64,000 nucleotides of DNA from assembly GCF_036088315.1 (NCBI RefSeq), contig NZ_CP107996.1:2066501-2130500 (forward strand), written 5' to 3'. Every line of letters begins with the position of its first letter. The stretch's first letter is position 1. Of this stretch, positions 1 through 9,407 are shown in pieces. The notes under the pieces are model-generated. The model made no database searches, had not been told where the DNA came from, and worked only from the letters and a program-made list of their open reading frames with translations. Made by a program: the position numbers and the translations under genes. This DNA is from Streptomyces sp. NBC_00344. GTDB lineage: Bacteria > Actinomycetota > Actinomycetes > Streptomycetales > Streptomycetaceae.

Positions 1-435
1 AGCACGGTCGGTGAGCGCGGCACGCAGAGCCGGGCTCGACTCGACGATCCGGCCGAACCTGAAGAGCTCGTCCTCGACGTCGTCGAGTGCCCCGGCCTGC
101 TGGGCCGCGGCCAGATCGGCGGTGGCTGCGAGCTCCTCCACCGAGTCGACCAGATCGCGCGAACGCGACCAGCGGGAGCGGACCATACCGGCGACCAGGT
201 CGACGGCGGTGCCGTCCACCTGCCCGGCCAGCAGTCGTCCCAGCAGCTCGGCCTTGGCCTCGCCCTCCCGCGCCGGCTCGGTCAGAACACGGCGCAGGGT
301 CACCTCGCGGTCGAGCAGCTTGGTGATCTCGGCCAGCTGGTCGGCGAGCTGCGCGGCGTCGACCGACGAGGAGTCGGTCAGCGCCTCAAGACGCTCGCGT
401 GCTGAGGCCAGCGCCTCGCGGCTCGCACCGTTCAT
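1..435 (-). CDS. atpH: ATP synthase F1 delta subunit (partial)
   Basis: This is the N-terminal part of the delta (OSCP-type) subunit of F1F0 ATP synthase, the stator piece joining F1 to the b subunits. The start ATG lies at 435 and the gene runs off the left window edge, so about 145 residues are visible. The protein begins MNGASREALASARERLEAL and is alanine-rich and helical, as expected for the six-helix N-terminal domain. Its ATG overlaps the atpF stop (ATGA), which indicates translational coupling in the order atpI-B-E-F-H. The identification rests on position and composition; the conserved C-terminal signature is outside the window. Confidence 0.9.
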   Translation of the reverse strand, partial: MNGASREALASARERLEALTDSSSVDAAQLADQLAEITKLLDREVTLRRVLTEPAREGEAKAELLGRLLAGQVDGTAVDLVAGMVRSRWSRSRDLVDSVEELAATADLAAAQQAGALDDVEDELFRFGRIVESSPALRAALTDRA

Positions 436-980
436 CGCGTGGCCTCGGCCTTCGAAGCGCTGTCCTCGAGGTCGTCGAGGAAGCGGTCGACCGTACGGCT
501 CTGCCGGGCGTGGTCCTCGAGGGACTCGCCGACGAGCTTTCCGGCCAGCTCGGTCGCAAGCTTGCCCACGTCCTGCCGCAGAGCGGCAGCAGTGGCCTTG
601 CGGTCCGACTCGATCTGGGCGTGACCGGCGGCGACGATCTCCTCACGCTGCCGCTGACCTTCCGCCCGCATCTCCTCGATGATCGTGGCGCCCTGCTCGG
701 TGGCCTCCTGGCGCAGGCGTGCAGCCTCGTGCCTGGCCTCGGCGAGCTGAGCCTTGTACTGCTCGAGCGTCTGAGTGGCCTCGGCCTGAGCCTCGGCCGC
801 CCGCTCCAGGCCGCCCTCGATCGCGTCGTGCCGCTCGTCCAGAGTCTTCTGGATGTTCGGCAGGAGCTTCTTACCGAGGATGCCGAAGACGATGAAGAAG
901 CAGAGCAGACCGACAATCAGTTCTGCGGTGTCGGGAATGAGCGGATTCTGTGCTCCCTCCGCCGCCAGGAAGGTCATCAT
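432..980 (-). CDS. atpF: ATP synthase F0 subunit b
   Basis: This is the b subunit, the peripheral stalk of the membrane F0 sector. One membrane helix is visible at about residues 18-38 (ending FFIVFGILGKKLLP), followed by a long charged, alanine-rich helix to residue 182, the usual b-subunit coiled coil. The length (182 aa) is normal for actinobacteria. Two ATGs in a row occur at the start (980 and 977) and either is possible. It lies 24 nt downstream of atpE, and its stop overlaps the start of atpH. Confidence 0.95.
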   Translation of the reverse strand: MMTFLAAEGAQNPLIPDTAELIVGLLCFFIVFGILGKKLLPNIQKTLDERHDAIEGGLERAAEAQAEATQTLEQYKAQLAEARHEAARLRQEATEQGATIIEEMRAEGQRQREEIVAAGHAQIESDRKATAAALRQDVGKLATELAGKLVGESLEDHARQSRTVDRFLDDLEDSASKAEATR

Positions 981-1004
981 GTCTGAACCTTTCGTCGGGT
1001 TCGG

Positions 1005-1334
<330 letters not shown>

Positions 1335-2141
1335 TCAGTGACCTTCTTCAAGTGCTCCGCTGATGTAGATCGAGGCGAGCAGCGTGAAGATATACGCCTG
1401 GAGGAACTGGATCAGCACCTCGAAGGCGGTCATGCCGACTGCCAGGACGAATGAACCGCCCGCGACGGCCGACAGGAACGACGGGGTGAGCAGGTACCAA
1501 CTGGCGACGCTGAACATCACGATCAGCATGTGGCCGGCGAACATGTTGGCCCACAGCCGCACCGCGAGGGTGAACGGCCGGGTGATCACGTTCTGGATGA
1601 ACTCCAGAAGCACGATCAGCGGGACGAGGCCCTTGGGCAGGCCTTCGATCCAGACCAGGTTCTTGACGCCACCCTTGAAGCCGTGGGTCTTGAACGTCAG
1701 GTACATGTACGTCACGAACACCAGCGCAGCAAGGCCGACCGGGAACGCGAAGCGTGAGGTCGCCGGGAACTGCGCCAGCGGGATGATGGACATGATGTTC
1801 ATGATCCACACGAAGAAGAAGATCGACGTGAGGAAGGGAACGTACTTGGTGCCCTTCTTGCCGATCACTTCCGCGGCGATACTCCGCGCCACGAAGTTGT
1901 AGCCGATCTCGCCGACCAGCTGCAGCTTCCCGGGGACCATCTTCGGCTTGTGGAACGCGGCCCAGAAGAACCCGACCACGAGCAGCATGCAGATGATGGC
2001 GAGAAGCATCGGCTTGGTGAAGTCGAAGCTGCCGATGCTGAAGATCGGCCTGAAGTCGAACGAGTGGAGGCCCGGCGCCGGGAAGCCACAGTCCGCATTG
2101 ATGTGGCACCCGCTTTCAGCGAGCAGCGTTTGGGCACTCAC
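1335..2141 (-). CDS. atpB: ATP synthase F0 subunit a
   Basis: This is the a subunit, the membrane channel that carries protons to the c-ring. I place the start at the GTG at 2141, because GAAGGAG lies 6 nt upstream and the protein then begins MSAQTLLAESGCHINADCGF, giving 268 residues. An in-frame ATG at 2219 would add 26 residues with no matching signal. Several membrane helices are visible. The conserved helix carrying the essential arginine reads RPFTLAVRLWANMFAGH, and the last helices lie near LIQFLQAYIFTLLASIY. Confidence 0.95.
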   Translation of the reverse strand: MSAQTLLAESGCHINADCGFPAPGLHSFDFRPIFSIGSFDFTKPMLLAIICMLLVVGFFWAAFHKPKMVPGKLQLVGEIGYNFVARSIAAEVIGKKGTKYVPFLTSIFFFVWIMNIMSIIPLAQFPATSRFAFPVGLAALVFVTYMYLTFKTHGFKGGVKNLVWIEGLPKGLVPLIVLLEFIQNVITRPFTLAVRLWANMFAGHMLIVMFSVASWYLLTPSFLSAVAGGSFVLAVGMTAFEVLIQFLQAYIFTLLASIYISGALEEGH

Positions 2142-2447
2142 CCGTGACTCCTTCGTCGTGACGCATAAGTAACGGCAACCTTGTGTGTCAGCGCGGCTGG
2201 TGGGGCCGCTTGTCGGCACTGGGGACGTGGTGGTGCGGCGGTGCCGCCGCGGTGCGCTGGAAGCATCCGCCGAGGACCGGGCATCCCGGATTCCGAGCTG
2301 TGTTCACAGCCGCCGCTCCGAGTACGCCGCCGGTCGAGAGGGCTGCACACTCCTGCACCCATCAGGCGGGAGGGGCCCCCAACGGAAGCGATTTCGGACG
2401 ATAGCAGACGGGGATCAATCCCCTTTAGGCCCCCCCTACACCACACG
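2142..2447 (-). other. non-coding gap between atpI and atpB
   Basis: About 300 bases separate atpI from atpB, although the two are normally co-transcribed. I find no credible gene on either strand and no clear terminator hairpin, so read-through from atpI is possible. The gap may also hold a second promoter for atpB. The Shine-Dalgarno of atpB is at its left end. Confidence 0.5.
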
Positions 2448-2891
2448 TCAGGACTCCGTCTTCGCCAAGTCCGCCGCCCCCTTGGCGGGCACGGAGGGCT
2501 CGGGGTCGACGTAGAGCATCCTGCTCGTGAGGCTCTGGCGGATCTGACCCCCCAGCCATGCCAGCGCGGTGACCAGCAGGGTGAGGGCGAACGCACGGCC
2601 GTTGAACAGTGTGGTGTTGCCGAAGACGATGATGAAAATGCCGATGAGCAGAATCTGCACCGTGTAGACGAGCAGTCCCGCCGTCATCGCCACCTGGGGC
2701 TTGTCGCGGGTGATCCGCATCAGTGCGACGAACCCGAGGACGAAGAAGACGCCGACCACGGCGAGCCCCACGAGTCCGCCGACCAAACCCTTCCCGCCGG
2801 CGACGAGCGCACTGACAACGGTGGCGGCGACCCCCACAGGGGCGGCGATGATCGCCGCGCCCCGGAGGATCCGGGCGTCGTTGGACTGCAT
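2448..2891 (-). CDS. atpI: ATP synthase assembly protein I
   Basis: This is AtpI, the small membrane protein that precedes the structural ATP synthase genes and helps assemble the c-ring. I choose the ATG at 2891 (MQSNDARILRG), which has GGAG 8 nt upstream and gives 147 residues. An upstream ATG at 2930 would add 13 residues. Four hydrophobic segments are visible (about 11-33, 38-57, 70-90 and 97-118), followed by a polar tail. Assignment rests on this topology and on position at the head of the operon. Confidence 0.85.
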   Translation of the reverse strand: MQSNDARILRGAAIIAAPVGVAATVVSALVAGGKGLVGGLVGLAVVGVFFVLGFVALMRITRDKPQVAMTAGLLVYTVQILLIGIFIIVFGNTTLFNGRAFALTLLVTALAWLGGQIRQSLTSRMLYVDPEPSVPAKGAADLAKTES

Positions 2892-3188
2892 GCGAACAGC
2901 TCCAGCAGGAGTTGGGGGGTGGATGTGCATGTGGTGACTGACTGCGACTCGTCAATGGTCTGACGTCGATCAGAGGGTAGCGCCAGGAGACAGGTGCACC
3001 TCGGTCCAAAAGACCGTCCTACCAAGGTCTTTCGGCGCTTCAACCGGTGGTAGTGAACGCTATCACAAACTATTTGATGAGGTCTTTACCATGGAGGTGT
3101 GCCGCCTGTCACACATGAGAGCTACTGCGCGCGTCTGTGCACTTCGACGGGCATTTTGCCTGGTATTGACGCCCGTTGAGAAGAATCG
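2892..3188 (-). other. leader/promoter region of the atp operon
   Basis: This AT-richer stretch (clearest around 3055-3090) lies between the transferase gene and atpI and must contain the start of atp operon transcription. A TAGCGT hexamer on the minus strand near 3060 fits the loose TANNNT -10 pattern. I cannot pair it with a convincing -35. No gene is supported here. Confidence 0.4.
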
Positions 3189-4553
3189 TCAGCGCGTGGT
3201 TCCCGCTTTACGTCGGCCCGGGACATGTGAACGGTGACCAATTGCTGTCGCCCCGTTGACACCTGTCGGAATTGCCGTATTTCGCTGCTCGTCAACTGAT
3301 GTATCCGAGTCCTCATTTGCGCCCGAATTATCCGCATCGCCGGATTCTTCCGTTCCCTTTTCGTCGCCGCCACCGCGACCTCCGCGCAGACGCCGGTAGC
3401 GCGGCGGAACGAAGCCCTCCGCCCACTGCGGGGTGCGCGGAGTGAAGCGGGGGAAGAGCAGGAGAACGAGACCCACCGCGCTCAGCGCGACGACGGCCAG
3501 CACGATCCAGGTGGACGCCGAGCGCACCGAGTAGGCGAGGGTGCCGAAGGCGAACAGGGCCGACCAGAAGTACATGATCAGCACCGCCCTGCTGTGCGAG
3601 TGGCCGATCTCCAGCAGCCGGTGGTGGAGGTGTCCGCGGTCGGCGGCGAACGGCGACTGGCCCTTCCAGGTCCGGCGCACGATCGCGAGCACCAGGTCGG
3701 CGAACGGGATCGCGATGATCGTCAGCGGCATCAGCAGCGGAATGAAGACCGGGAGCATCGCGTGCGTCGCCTCGCGCCCGCCACCGAGGTTCAGGCTGAG
3801 GGCGTCCGGGTCGACCTGCCCGGTCACCGAGATCGCCCCGGCCGCGAGCACCAGACCGATCATCATCGATCCCGAGTCGCCCATGAAGATCCTGGCCGGA
3901 TGCATGTTGTGCGGCAGGAAGCCCAGGCACATTCCCATCAGGACCGCGGCGAAGAGGGTCGCCGGGGCGGCCGCCTCGATGCCGTACCCGTACCAGATCC
4001 GGTAGGTGTACATGAAGAACGCGGCAGCGGCGATGCAGACCATTCCGGCCGCGAGTCCGTCCAGACCGTCGACGAAGTTCACCGCGTTGATGGTGATCAC
4101 CACGAGGGCCACGGTCAGCAGGGTGCCCTGCCAGGAGGTCAGCGAGACGGTCCCGACGCCGGGGATGGGGAGCCAGAGGATCGTCAGGCCCTGCATGACC
4201 ATCACGCCGGCGGCGATCATCTGGCCGCCGAGCTTGATCAGGGCGTCGATCTCGAACTTGTCGTCGAGGACACCGATGACCCAGATCAGGCCGGCGCCCG
4301 AGAGCAGCGCCCGGGGTTCGTTGGACAGGGTGAAGACACTGCCGAGGTTCGTCAGGTGATCGGCCACCAGCAGCCCCGCGCACAGCCCACCGAACATGGC
4401 GATGCCGCCGAGCCGCGGTGTCGGCTCCCGGTGCACGTCACGTGCCCGGATCTCCGGCATCGCCCCGGCCACGATGGCGAACTTCCGCACCGGCCCGGTC
4501 AGTAGATACGTCACCGCGGCCGTGACGCAGAGCGTCAGCAGGTATTCACGCAC
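3189..4553 (-). CDS. WecA/MraY-family undecaprenyl-phosphate sugar-1-phosphate transferase
   Basis: This membrane enzyme moves a sugar-1-phosphate from a UDP-sugar onto a polyprenyl phosphate, the first step of a cell-envelope glycan. I choose the GTG at 4553 (MREYLLTLCVTAAV), giving 454 residues; an ATG 13 codons upstream is less likely. Family motifs are all present: HREPTPRLGG at 41-50, aspartates D97-D98, NAVNFVDGLDGLAAG at 156-170, FMGDSGS at 223-229, and HLHHRL at 308-313. About ten membrane segments are followed by a hydrophilic tail of about 80 residues rich in Gly, Glu and Asp. The exact sugar cannot be told from sequence. It lies upstream of the atp operon on the same strand. Confidence 0.9.
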   Translation of the reverse strand: MREYLLTLCVTAAVTYLLTGPVRKFAIVAGAMPEIRARDVHREPTPRLGGIAMFGGLCAGLLVADHLTNLGSVFTLSNEPRALLSGAGLIWVIGVLDDKFEIDALIKLGGQMIAAGVMVMQGLTILWLPIPGVGTVSLTSWQGTLLTVALVVITINAVNFVDGLDGLAAGMVCIAAAAFFMYTYRIWYGYGIEAAAPATLFAAVLMGMCLGFLPHNMHPARIFMGDSGSMMIGLVLAAGAISVTGQVDPDALSLNLGGGREATHAMLPVFIPLLMPLTIIAIPFADLVLAIVRRTWKGQSPFAADRGHLHHRLLEIGHSHSRAVLIMYFWSALFAFGTLAYSVRSASTWIVLAVVALSAVGLVLLLFPRFTPRTPQWAEGFVPPRYRRLRGGRGGGDEKGTEESGDADNSGANEDSDTSVDEQRNTAIPTGVNGATAIGHRSHVPGRRKAGTTR

Positions 4554-4659
4554 GGGCTGCCCCACAGATATCGCTGGCCATCTCAGCCCCACACCTTAGC
4601 TTCGGGGTGCATGTGGTGGAGGACTCACGGGTAGCCACGATGGTTGCACGACTCACGCG

Positions 4660-5901
4660 CTAGCTCGAACTCGGCGGAAACCTCCCGGCAAGTTTCCGCA
4701 CTTCTTCACGGGTGCCGGGCACCTCGCGCAGCGCCGCACCGAACAGCGAAGCGATCTCGGCCATCTGCGCCACGCCCATGCCCTGGGTGGTGACGGCGGC
4801 CGTGCCGAGTCTGATGCCGCGCTCGTTGCCGTAGGGCAGTGGACAGGTGTCCACCACGATGTTCGCGGCGGCCAGCCGGGCGCGGGCCTGCGGTCCGCCG
4901 ATACCGATGGGACCTGGGTCCGCGGTGATCACATGGGTGTCGGTACCGCCGGTGATGACCGTGAATCCCTGCCCGGCGAGTGCCCCGGCGAGCCGTCGGG
5001 CGTTGTCGACCACCTGGTGGGCGTAGGCGGCGAAGGCCGGCGCCGCCGCTTCGCCGAAGGCAACGGCCTTGGCGGCGATGGTGTTCATCTGGGCGCCGCC
5101 CTGGGTGAACGGGAACACGGCCCGGTCGATGCGGTCGGCAAGCCCCGCACCGCAGAGGATGAGCCCGCCGCGCGGCCCCCGCAGCACCTTGTGGGTGGTG
5201 GCGCAGACGACATCGGCGTACGGAACGGGGCTGGGCGCCGCTCCCCCGGCGATCAGGCCCATCGGATGGGCGGCGTCCGCGATGAGATACGCGCCGGCGG
5301 CATCGGCGATGTCACGGAACTGCGCGTAGTCCGGGTGCCGCGGATAGCAGATCGACCCGCAGACGATCGCCCGGGGGCGGTGCTGCTCGGCGAGGGTGCG
5401 CACCTGGTCGTAGTCGATGTGTCCGCTCTCCGCGTCCACGCCGTACCCCACGAAGTCGAACCACCGCCCCGAGAAGTTCGCGGGCGAGCCGTGGGTGAGG
5501 TGGCCCCCGTGCGCGAGGCTCATGGCGAGCACCGTGTCACCGGGCCGCAGAAGGGCCGCGTACGCCGCCAGGACGGCGGATGATCCCGAGTGCGGCTGAA
5601 CATTGGCGTGCTCGGCTCCGAAGAGCGCTGTGGCCCGCTCACAGGCGATCCGCTCGGCGACATCCACCAGCTCGCAGCCGCCGTGGTAGCGGGCGCCCGG
5701 ATAGCCCTCCGCGTACTTGTTGGCCAGCGGCGACCCCAGTGCGGCCAGCACGGCGGGTGAGGTGAAGTTCTCGGCGGCGATCAGCTGCAGCGAGGTCGCC
5801 TGCCGCTCCCCCTCGCCGAGGATGACATCGGCCATCTCGGGGTCCTGCATGCGCAGGTCTTCGAGGCCGGGTGGGTGGGGTGAGGTGGTGGTGACCGGCA
5901 T
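4660..5901 (-). CDS. serine hydroxymethyltransferase-like PLP enzyme
   Basis: This fold-type I pyridoxal-phosphate enzyme resembles serine hydroxymethyltransferase, which interconverts serine and glycine with tetrahydrofolate. The cofactor lysine is K238 in CATTHKVLRGPRGG. SIAAENFTSP-like (AAENFTSP, 42-49), NKYAEGYPGARYHGG (61-75) and GSSAVLAAYAAL-type segments are also recognisable. The PLP-ring aspartate region reads IADAAHPMGL (207-216), where typical SHMT has a DMAHFAGL sequence, so this looks like a diverged paralogue rather than the main GlyA. The length of 413 residues is normal. It sits between a phosphatase-like gene and an envelope transferase gene. Confidence 0.8.
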   Translation of the reverse strand: MPVTTTSPHPPGLEDLRMQDPEMADVILGEGERQATSLQLIAAENFTSPAVLAALGSPLANKYAEGYPGARYHGGCELVDVAERIACERATALFGAEHANVQPHSGSSAVLAAYAALLRPGDTVLAMSLAHGGHLTHGSPANFSGRWFDFVGYGVDAESGHIDYDQVRTLAEQHRPRAIVCGSICYPRHPDYAQFRDIADAAGAYLIADAAHPMGLIAGGAAPSPVPYADVVCATTHKVLRGPRGGLILCGAGLADRIDRAVFPFTQGGAQMNTIAAKAVAFGEAAAPAFAAYAHQVVDNARRLAGALAGQGFTVITGGTDTHVITADPGPIGIGGPQARARLAAANIVVDTCPLPYGNERGIRLGTAAVTTQGMGVAQMAEIASLFGAALREVPGTREEVRKLAGRFPPSSS

Positions 5902-5970
5902 CGTGGGCTCCTCGGCGTCGGAACCAATGTAGGACGGTCCGCGCGGCCCCGCCTGCCGGTCGCGCCCCGG

Positions 5971-6618
5971 TCAGTGCGGCGCGGCCACTCCGGTGAGCGC
6001 GGTCACCACCGGATCCAGTGCCTGGTTGATCTCGTCGCCGATCGACCGGAAGAAGGTGATCGGGGCGCCGTAGGGGTCGTTCACCTCGTCCGCCTCGACC
6101 GTGGGTGCCAGCAGCCATCCCCGCAGCGCCGCAGCCGCGCGCACCAGGGCACGCGCCCGCTCCACCACCCCGTCGTCCAGCGGATCGGGCAGTGTCGCCG
6201 GGTCTATGGCCCGCACCAGACGGGTGAACTCCTTCAGGGTGAAGGTGCGCAGTCCGGCGGAATGCCCCATCGAGATGACCTGCGCCCGGTGGTCCCTGGT
6301 CGCGGTCAGCACGAGGTCCGCCCTGATCACATGGTCGTCCAGCAGTTCCCGGCCGAGGAAGCCGTGCGCGTCCGCCCCGTAGTCGGCGAGAACGGTCGCC
6401 GCGTTCGCCTCCATGGGGGCGCCTTCGTGCCCCCATGTGCCCGCGCTCTCCACGATCAGACCGCCTGTCAGCCGGGTACCGAGGCGGTCGTCGAGGGCAT
6501 GGCGGGTCAGCCGCTCGGTGATCGGCGAGCGGCAGACGTTGCCTGTGCTGACGTGGAGGATTCTGAACGTGCCACCGGAAGCGGCCGCGCCTATGCCACG
6601 CCCCTCAGGGGCTGTCAA
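5971..6618 (-). CDS. low-molecular-weight phosphatase-fold protein lacking the catalytic cysteine
   Basis: This protein of 215 residues has the low-molecular-weight protein tyrosine phosphatase fold. The family P-loop is C-x5-R with consensus V-C-x-G-N-x-C-R-S. Here the loop reads HVSTGNVCRSP, so the nucleophilic cysteine is Ser24 (codon 6547-6549), while C29, R30 and S31 are kept. The general-acid loop survives as NDPYGAP near the C terminus. The protein may bind phosphate or phospho-ligands without hydrolysing them through a cysteinyl intermediate. Its ATG at 6618 overlaps the end of tsaC by 4 nt, so the two are translationally coupled. Confidence 0.85.
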   Translation of the reverse strand: MTAPEGRGIGAAASGGTFRILHVSTGNVCRSPITERLTRHALDDRLGTRLTGGLIVESAGTWGHEGAPMEANAATVLADYGADAHGFLGRELLDDHVIRADLVLTATRDHRAQVISMGHSAGLRTFTLKEFTRLVRAIDPATLPDPLDDGVVERARALVRAAAALRGWLLAPTVEADEVNDPYGAPITFFRSIGDEINQALDPVVTALTGVAAPH

Positions 6619-7262
6619 TTGGCCACCTCGAGGTCGGGTACCACCTTGCGCAGCTCCTCGGCGGAGATGGCGCCCGCGCGCAGCAGGACCGGGATCGTGC
6701 CGGTGACATCGACGATCGACGACGGAACGATGCCGGGGGTGGGGCCGCCGTCCAGGTACACGGAGACGGAGTCGCCGAGCATCTCCTGGGCCGCGTCACA
6801 GTCCTCCGGTGCCGGGTGGCCCGTCAGGTTGGCACTGGAGACGGCCATCGGGCCGACCTCGGTGAGCAGCTCGATGGCGACCGGATGCAGCGGCATCCGC
6901 ACGGCCACGGTGCCACGGGTGTCCCCCAGGTCCCACTGGAGGGAGGGCTGGTGCTTGGCGACCAGGGTGAGCGCCCCGGGCCAGAAGGCGTCGACGAGCT
7001 CCCAGGCCTGCTCGGAGAAGTCCGTGACCAGTCCGTGCAGGGTGTTCGGCGAACCGATGAGGACCGGGGTGGGCATGCTGCGGCCGCGCCCCTTGGCGTC
7101 CAGCAGGTCCACGACACCCTCGGTGCTGAAGGCGTCGGCCCCGATGCCGTACACCGTGTCCGTGGGGAGTACGACGAGCTCGCCGCGGCGGACGGCGGAC
7201 GCGGCTTCGCGCAGACCGGTGGTGCGGTCGGTCGCGTCATTGGTGTCGTATCGCCGTGCCAT
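6615..7262 (-). CDS. tsaC: L-threonylcarbamoyladenylate synthase (TsaC/YrdC type)
   Basis: This YrdC-domain enzyme makes threonylcarbamoyl-AMP from threonine, bicarbonate and ATP for the t6A modification of tRNAs that read ANN codons. The domain fills the 215 residues, so this is the short TsaC form without the Sua5 C-terminal domain. Recognisable signatures are LPTDTVYGIGADA near residues 32-44, KGRGRSMPTPVLIG around 57-70, and the nucleotide-binding SSANLTGHP around 142-150. It follows prmC on the same strand, a common pairing of translation-related genes in actinobacteria, and overlaps the phosphatase-like gene by 4 nt. Confidence 0.9.
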   Translation of the reverse strand: MARRYDTNDATDRTTGLREAASAVRRGELVVLPTDTVYGIGADAFSTEGVVDLLDAKGRGRSMPTPVLIGSPNTLHGLVTDFSEQAWELVDAFWPGALTLVAKHQPSLQWDLGDTRGTVAVRMPLHPVAIELLTEVGPMAVSSANLTGHPAPEDCDAAQEMLGDSVSVYLDGGPTPGIVPSSIVDVTGTIPVLLRAGAISAEELRKVVPDLEVAN

Positions 7263-7321
7263 TTAGCGAGCCTCCTCGAGCAAAACCTGACAAACATGCT
7301 GTGGAACGGGTCCGGCGTCCG

Positions 7322-8167
7322 TCACGGCATCGCCTTGCGGGCGGTCGCGAAACGGGGGCGGTTGTTCAGATCGGGGTGGTCGGCCGCATCGGCCCAGCCA
7401 CGCTCCTCGGTGAAGATCCACGGGACCTGGCCGCCCTGGGTGTCGGCATGCTCGATGACGACCACGCCACCGGGCACCAGCAGACGGTGGGCGGTGCGCT
7501 CGATACCGCGGATCGTGTCGAGTCCGTCCTCGCCGGAGAAGAGGGCCATCTCCGGATCGTGGTCACGGGCCTCGGGGGCGACGTACTCCCATTCGGTGAG
7601 CGGGATGTACGGCGGATTGGAGATGACCAGATCGACCTGGCCGTCGAGCTCGGGCAGGGCGCTCAGCGCGTCGCCCTGGTGCACCGTGACCCGGGATCCC
7701 TCGGCGTTCCTGCGGGTCCAGTGCAGCGCGTCGTCGGACAGTTCCACCGCGTGCACCCGTGAGCGGGGCACCTCCTGGGCCATGGCCAGTGCGATGGCGC
7801 CGGAGCCCGTGCAGAGGTCGACGATCAGGGGCTCGACGACGTCCATCGCGCGCACCGCGTCTATGGCCCAGCCGACGACCGACTCGGTCTCCGGGCGGGG
7901 CACGAAGACACCCGGTCCGACCTGGAGTTCCAGGTAGCGGAAGAACGCCCGCCCGGTGATGTGCTGGAGCGGCTCCCTGGCCTCGCGGCGGGCGATGGCC
8001 TCCCAGTAACGGGCGTCGAAATCCGCGTCCTTGACGTTGTGCAGCTCTCCCCGCTTGACGCCGTGCACGAAAGCGGCGAGCTCCTCCGCGTCGAAGCGCG
8101 GGGAGGGCACGCCGGCGTCGGCCAGCCGCTGGGTGGCCTGGGCCACCTCGGCAAGCAGCAGGTTCAT
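7322..8167 (-). CDS. prmC: peptide chain release factor N5-glutamine methyltransferase
   Basis: PrmC methylates the glutamine of the GGQ motif in release factors 1 and 2 using S-adenosylmethionine. The start ATG at 8167 gives 281 residues. The SAM-binding glycine loop reads DLCTGSGAIA at 117-126, and the substrate-glutamine motif NPPY is at 184-187. It lies 29 nt downstream of prfA, its substrate gene, the classic arrangement. The N-terminal helical domain (about 1-80) carries PSPRFDAEELAAFV, typical of the family. Confidence 0.95.
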   Translation of the reverse strand: MNLLLAEVAQATQRLADAGVPSPRFDAEELAAFVHGVKRGELHNVKDADFDARYWEAIARREAREPLQHITGRAFFRYLELQVGPGVFVPRPETESVVGWAIDAVRAMDVVEPLIVDLCTGSGAIALAMAQEVPRSRVHAVELSDDALHWTRRNAEGSRVTVHQGDALSALPELDGQVDLVISNPPYIPLTEWEYVAPEARDHDPEMALFSGEDGLDTIRGIERTAHRLLVPGGVVVIEHADTQGGQVPWIFTEERGWADAADHPDLNNRPRFATARKAMP

Positions 8168-8196
8168 GCGGTTCTCCAGTACGGGGCGGCCGGGTA

Positions 8197-9276
8197 CTAC
8201 TGTGCGGCGGCGAGCTTGGCCGCGGAATCCGCGTCCACACACGCCTGGATCATTGCGTCCAGGTCGCCGTCGAGCACCTGGTCCAAGTTGTACGCCTTGA
8301 AGCCGACCCGGTGGTCGGAGATCCGGTTTTCCGGGAAGTTGTACGTCCGGATCTTCTCGGACCTGTCGACGGTGCGGACCTGGCTGCGACGGGCGTCGGC
8401 GGCCTTCGACTCGGCCTCCTCCTGGGCCGCGGCGAGCAGCCTGGAGCGCAGGATACGCATGGCCTGCTCCTTGTTCTGGAGCTGGCTCTTCTCGTTCTGG
8501 CAGGAGGCGACAACACCGGTCGGCAGGTGGGTGATCCGGACGGCGGAGTCGGTGGTGTTGACCGACTGGCCGCCGGGGCCCGACGACCGGTAGACGTCGA
8601 TACGGAGATCGTTGGCGTGGATCTCGACGTCGACCTCCTCGGCCTCGGGCGTGACCAGGACGCCGGCCGCCGAGGTGTGGATACGGCCCTGCGACTCGGT
8701 GGAAGGCACCCGCTGCACCCGGTGCACCCCGCCCTCGTACTTCAGACGCGCCCAGACACCCTGGCCCGGCTCGGTGGCGCCGTTGCCGCCCTTGGTCTTC
8801 ACCGCGACCTGGACGTCCTTGTAGCCGCCGAGTTCGGACTCGGTGGCGTCGATGATCTCGGTCTTCCAGCCGACGCGCTCGGCATACCGCAGATACATCC
8901 GCAGCAGGTCGCCGGCGAACAGTGCCGACTCGTCCCCGCCCGCGCCCGCCTTGACCTCGAGGAGTACGTCCTTGTCGTCGCTGGGGTCGCGCGGGACCAG
9001 CAGCAGCCGCAGCTTCTCGGTGGTCTCCTCGCGCTGCTTCTCCAGCACCTTCACCTCGGCGGCGAAGTCCGGGTCGTCGGCGGCGAATTCACGCGCCGTC
9101 TCGATGTCGTCCCCGGTCTGCTTCCAGGAGCGGTACGTGGAGACGATCGGGGTGAGCTCGGAGTAGCGCTTGTTCAGTTTGCGCGCATTGGCCTGGTCCG
9201 CGTGGACCGACGGGTCCGCGAGCTGCTTCTCAAGATCGGCGTGCTCGCCGATCAGATCCTCGACCGCCTCGAACAT
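8197..9276 (-). CDS. prfA: peptide chain release factor 1
   Basis: RF1 reads UAA and UAG stop codons and triggers peptide release. The start ATG at 9276 ([19 protein letters not shown]) gives 359 residues, the normal length; an upstream in-frame ATG at 9327 adds 17 atypical residues. The stop-codon recognition loop reads P191-S-T193 within [15 protein letters not shown] (PAT in E. coli). The catalytic GGQ is at 235-237 in [17 protein letters not shown]. It is followed by prmC, which modifies this glutamine. Confidence 0.96.
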   Translation of the reverse strand: MFEAVEDLIGEHADLEKQLADPSVHADQANARKLNKRYSELTPIVSTYRSWKQTGDDIETAREFAADDPDFAAEVKVLEKQREETTEKLRLLLVPRDPSDDKDVLLEVKAGAGGDESALFAGDLLRMYLRYAERVGWKTEIIDATESELGGYKDVQVAVKTKGGNGATEPGQGVWARLKYEGGVHRVQRVPSTESQGRIHTSAAGVLVTPEAEEVDVEIHANDLRIDVYRSSGPGGQSVNTTDSAVRITHLPTGVVASCQNEKSQLQNKEQAMRILRSRLLAAAQEEAESKAADARRSQVRTVDRSEKIRTYNFPENRISDHRVGFKAYNLDQVLDGDLDAMIQACVDADSAAKLAAAQ

Positions 9277-9350
9277 CGGGGGCTCCTGGGGTGGGGTCTC
9301 CCCATGCTCGGCGGAGCTCGGGGACATGAGTCAAAGGGCTGCTGGACGGC

Positions 9351-9398
9351 AAAAGCGCCGGTCCGGTCGCTCCGTGGGGAGCGACCGAGGACCGGCGC
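9351..9398 (-). terminator. terminator after rpmE
   Basis: A near-perfect hairpin with arms 9355-9373 and 9378-9398 (loop GTGG, one bulged base) ends rpmE. Read on the minus strand it is followed by TTTT, as expected of an intrinsic terminator. It separates rpmE from prfA. Confidence 0.8.
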
Positions 9399-9407
9399 AG
9401 TGGCTCG

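Noticed and set aside
3122..3373. A small basic protein frame at the end of the transferase gene
   Set aside because: It overlaps the C-terminal tail of the transferase on the same strand and has no start signal.
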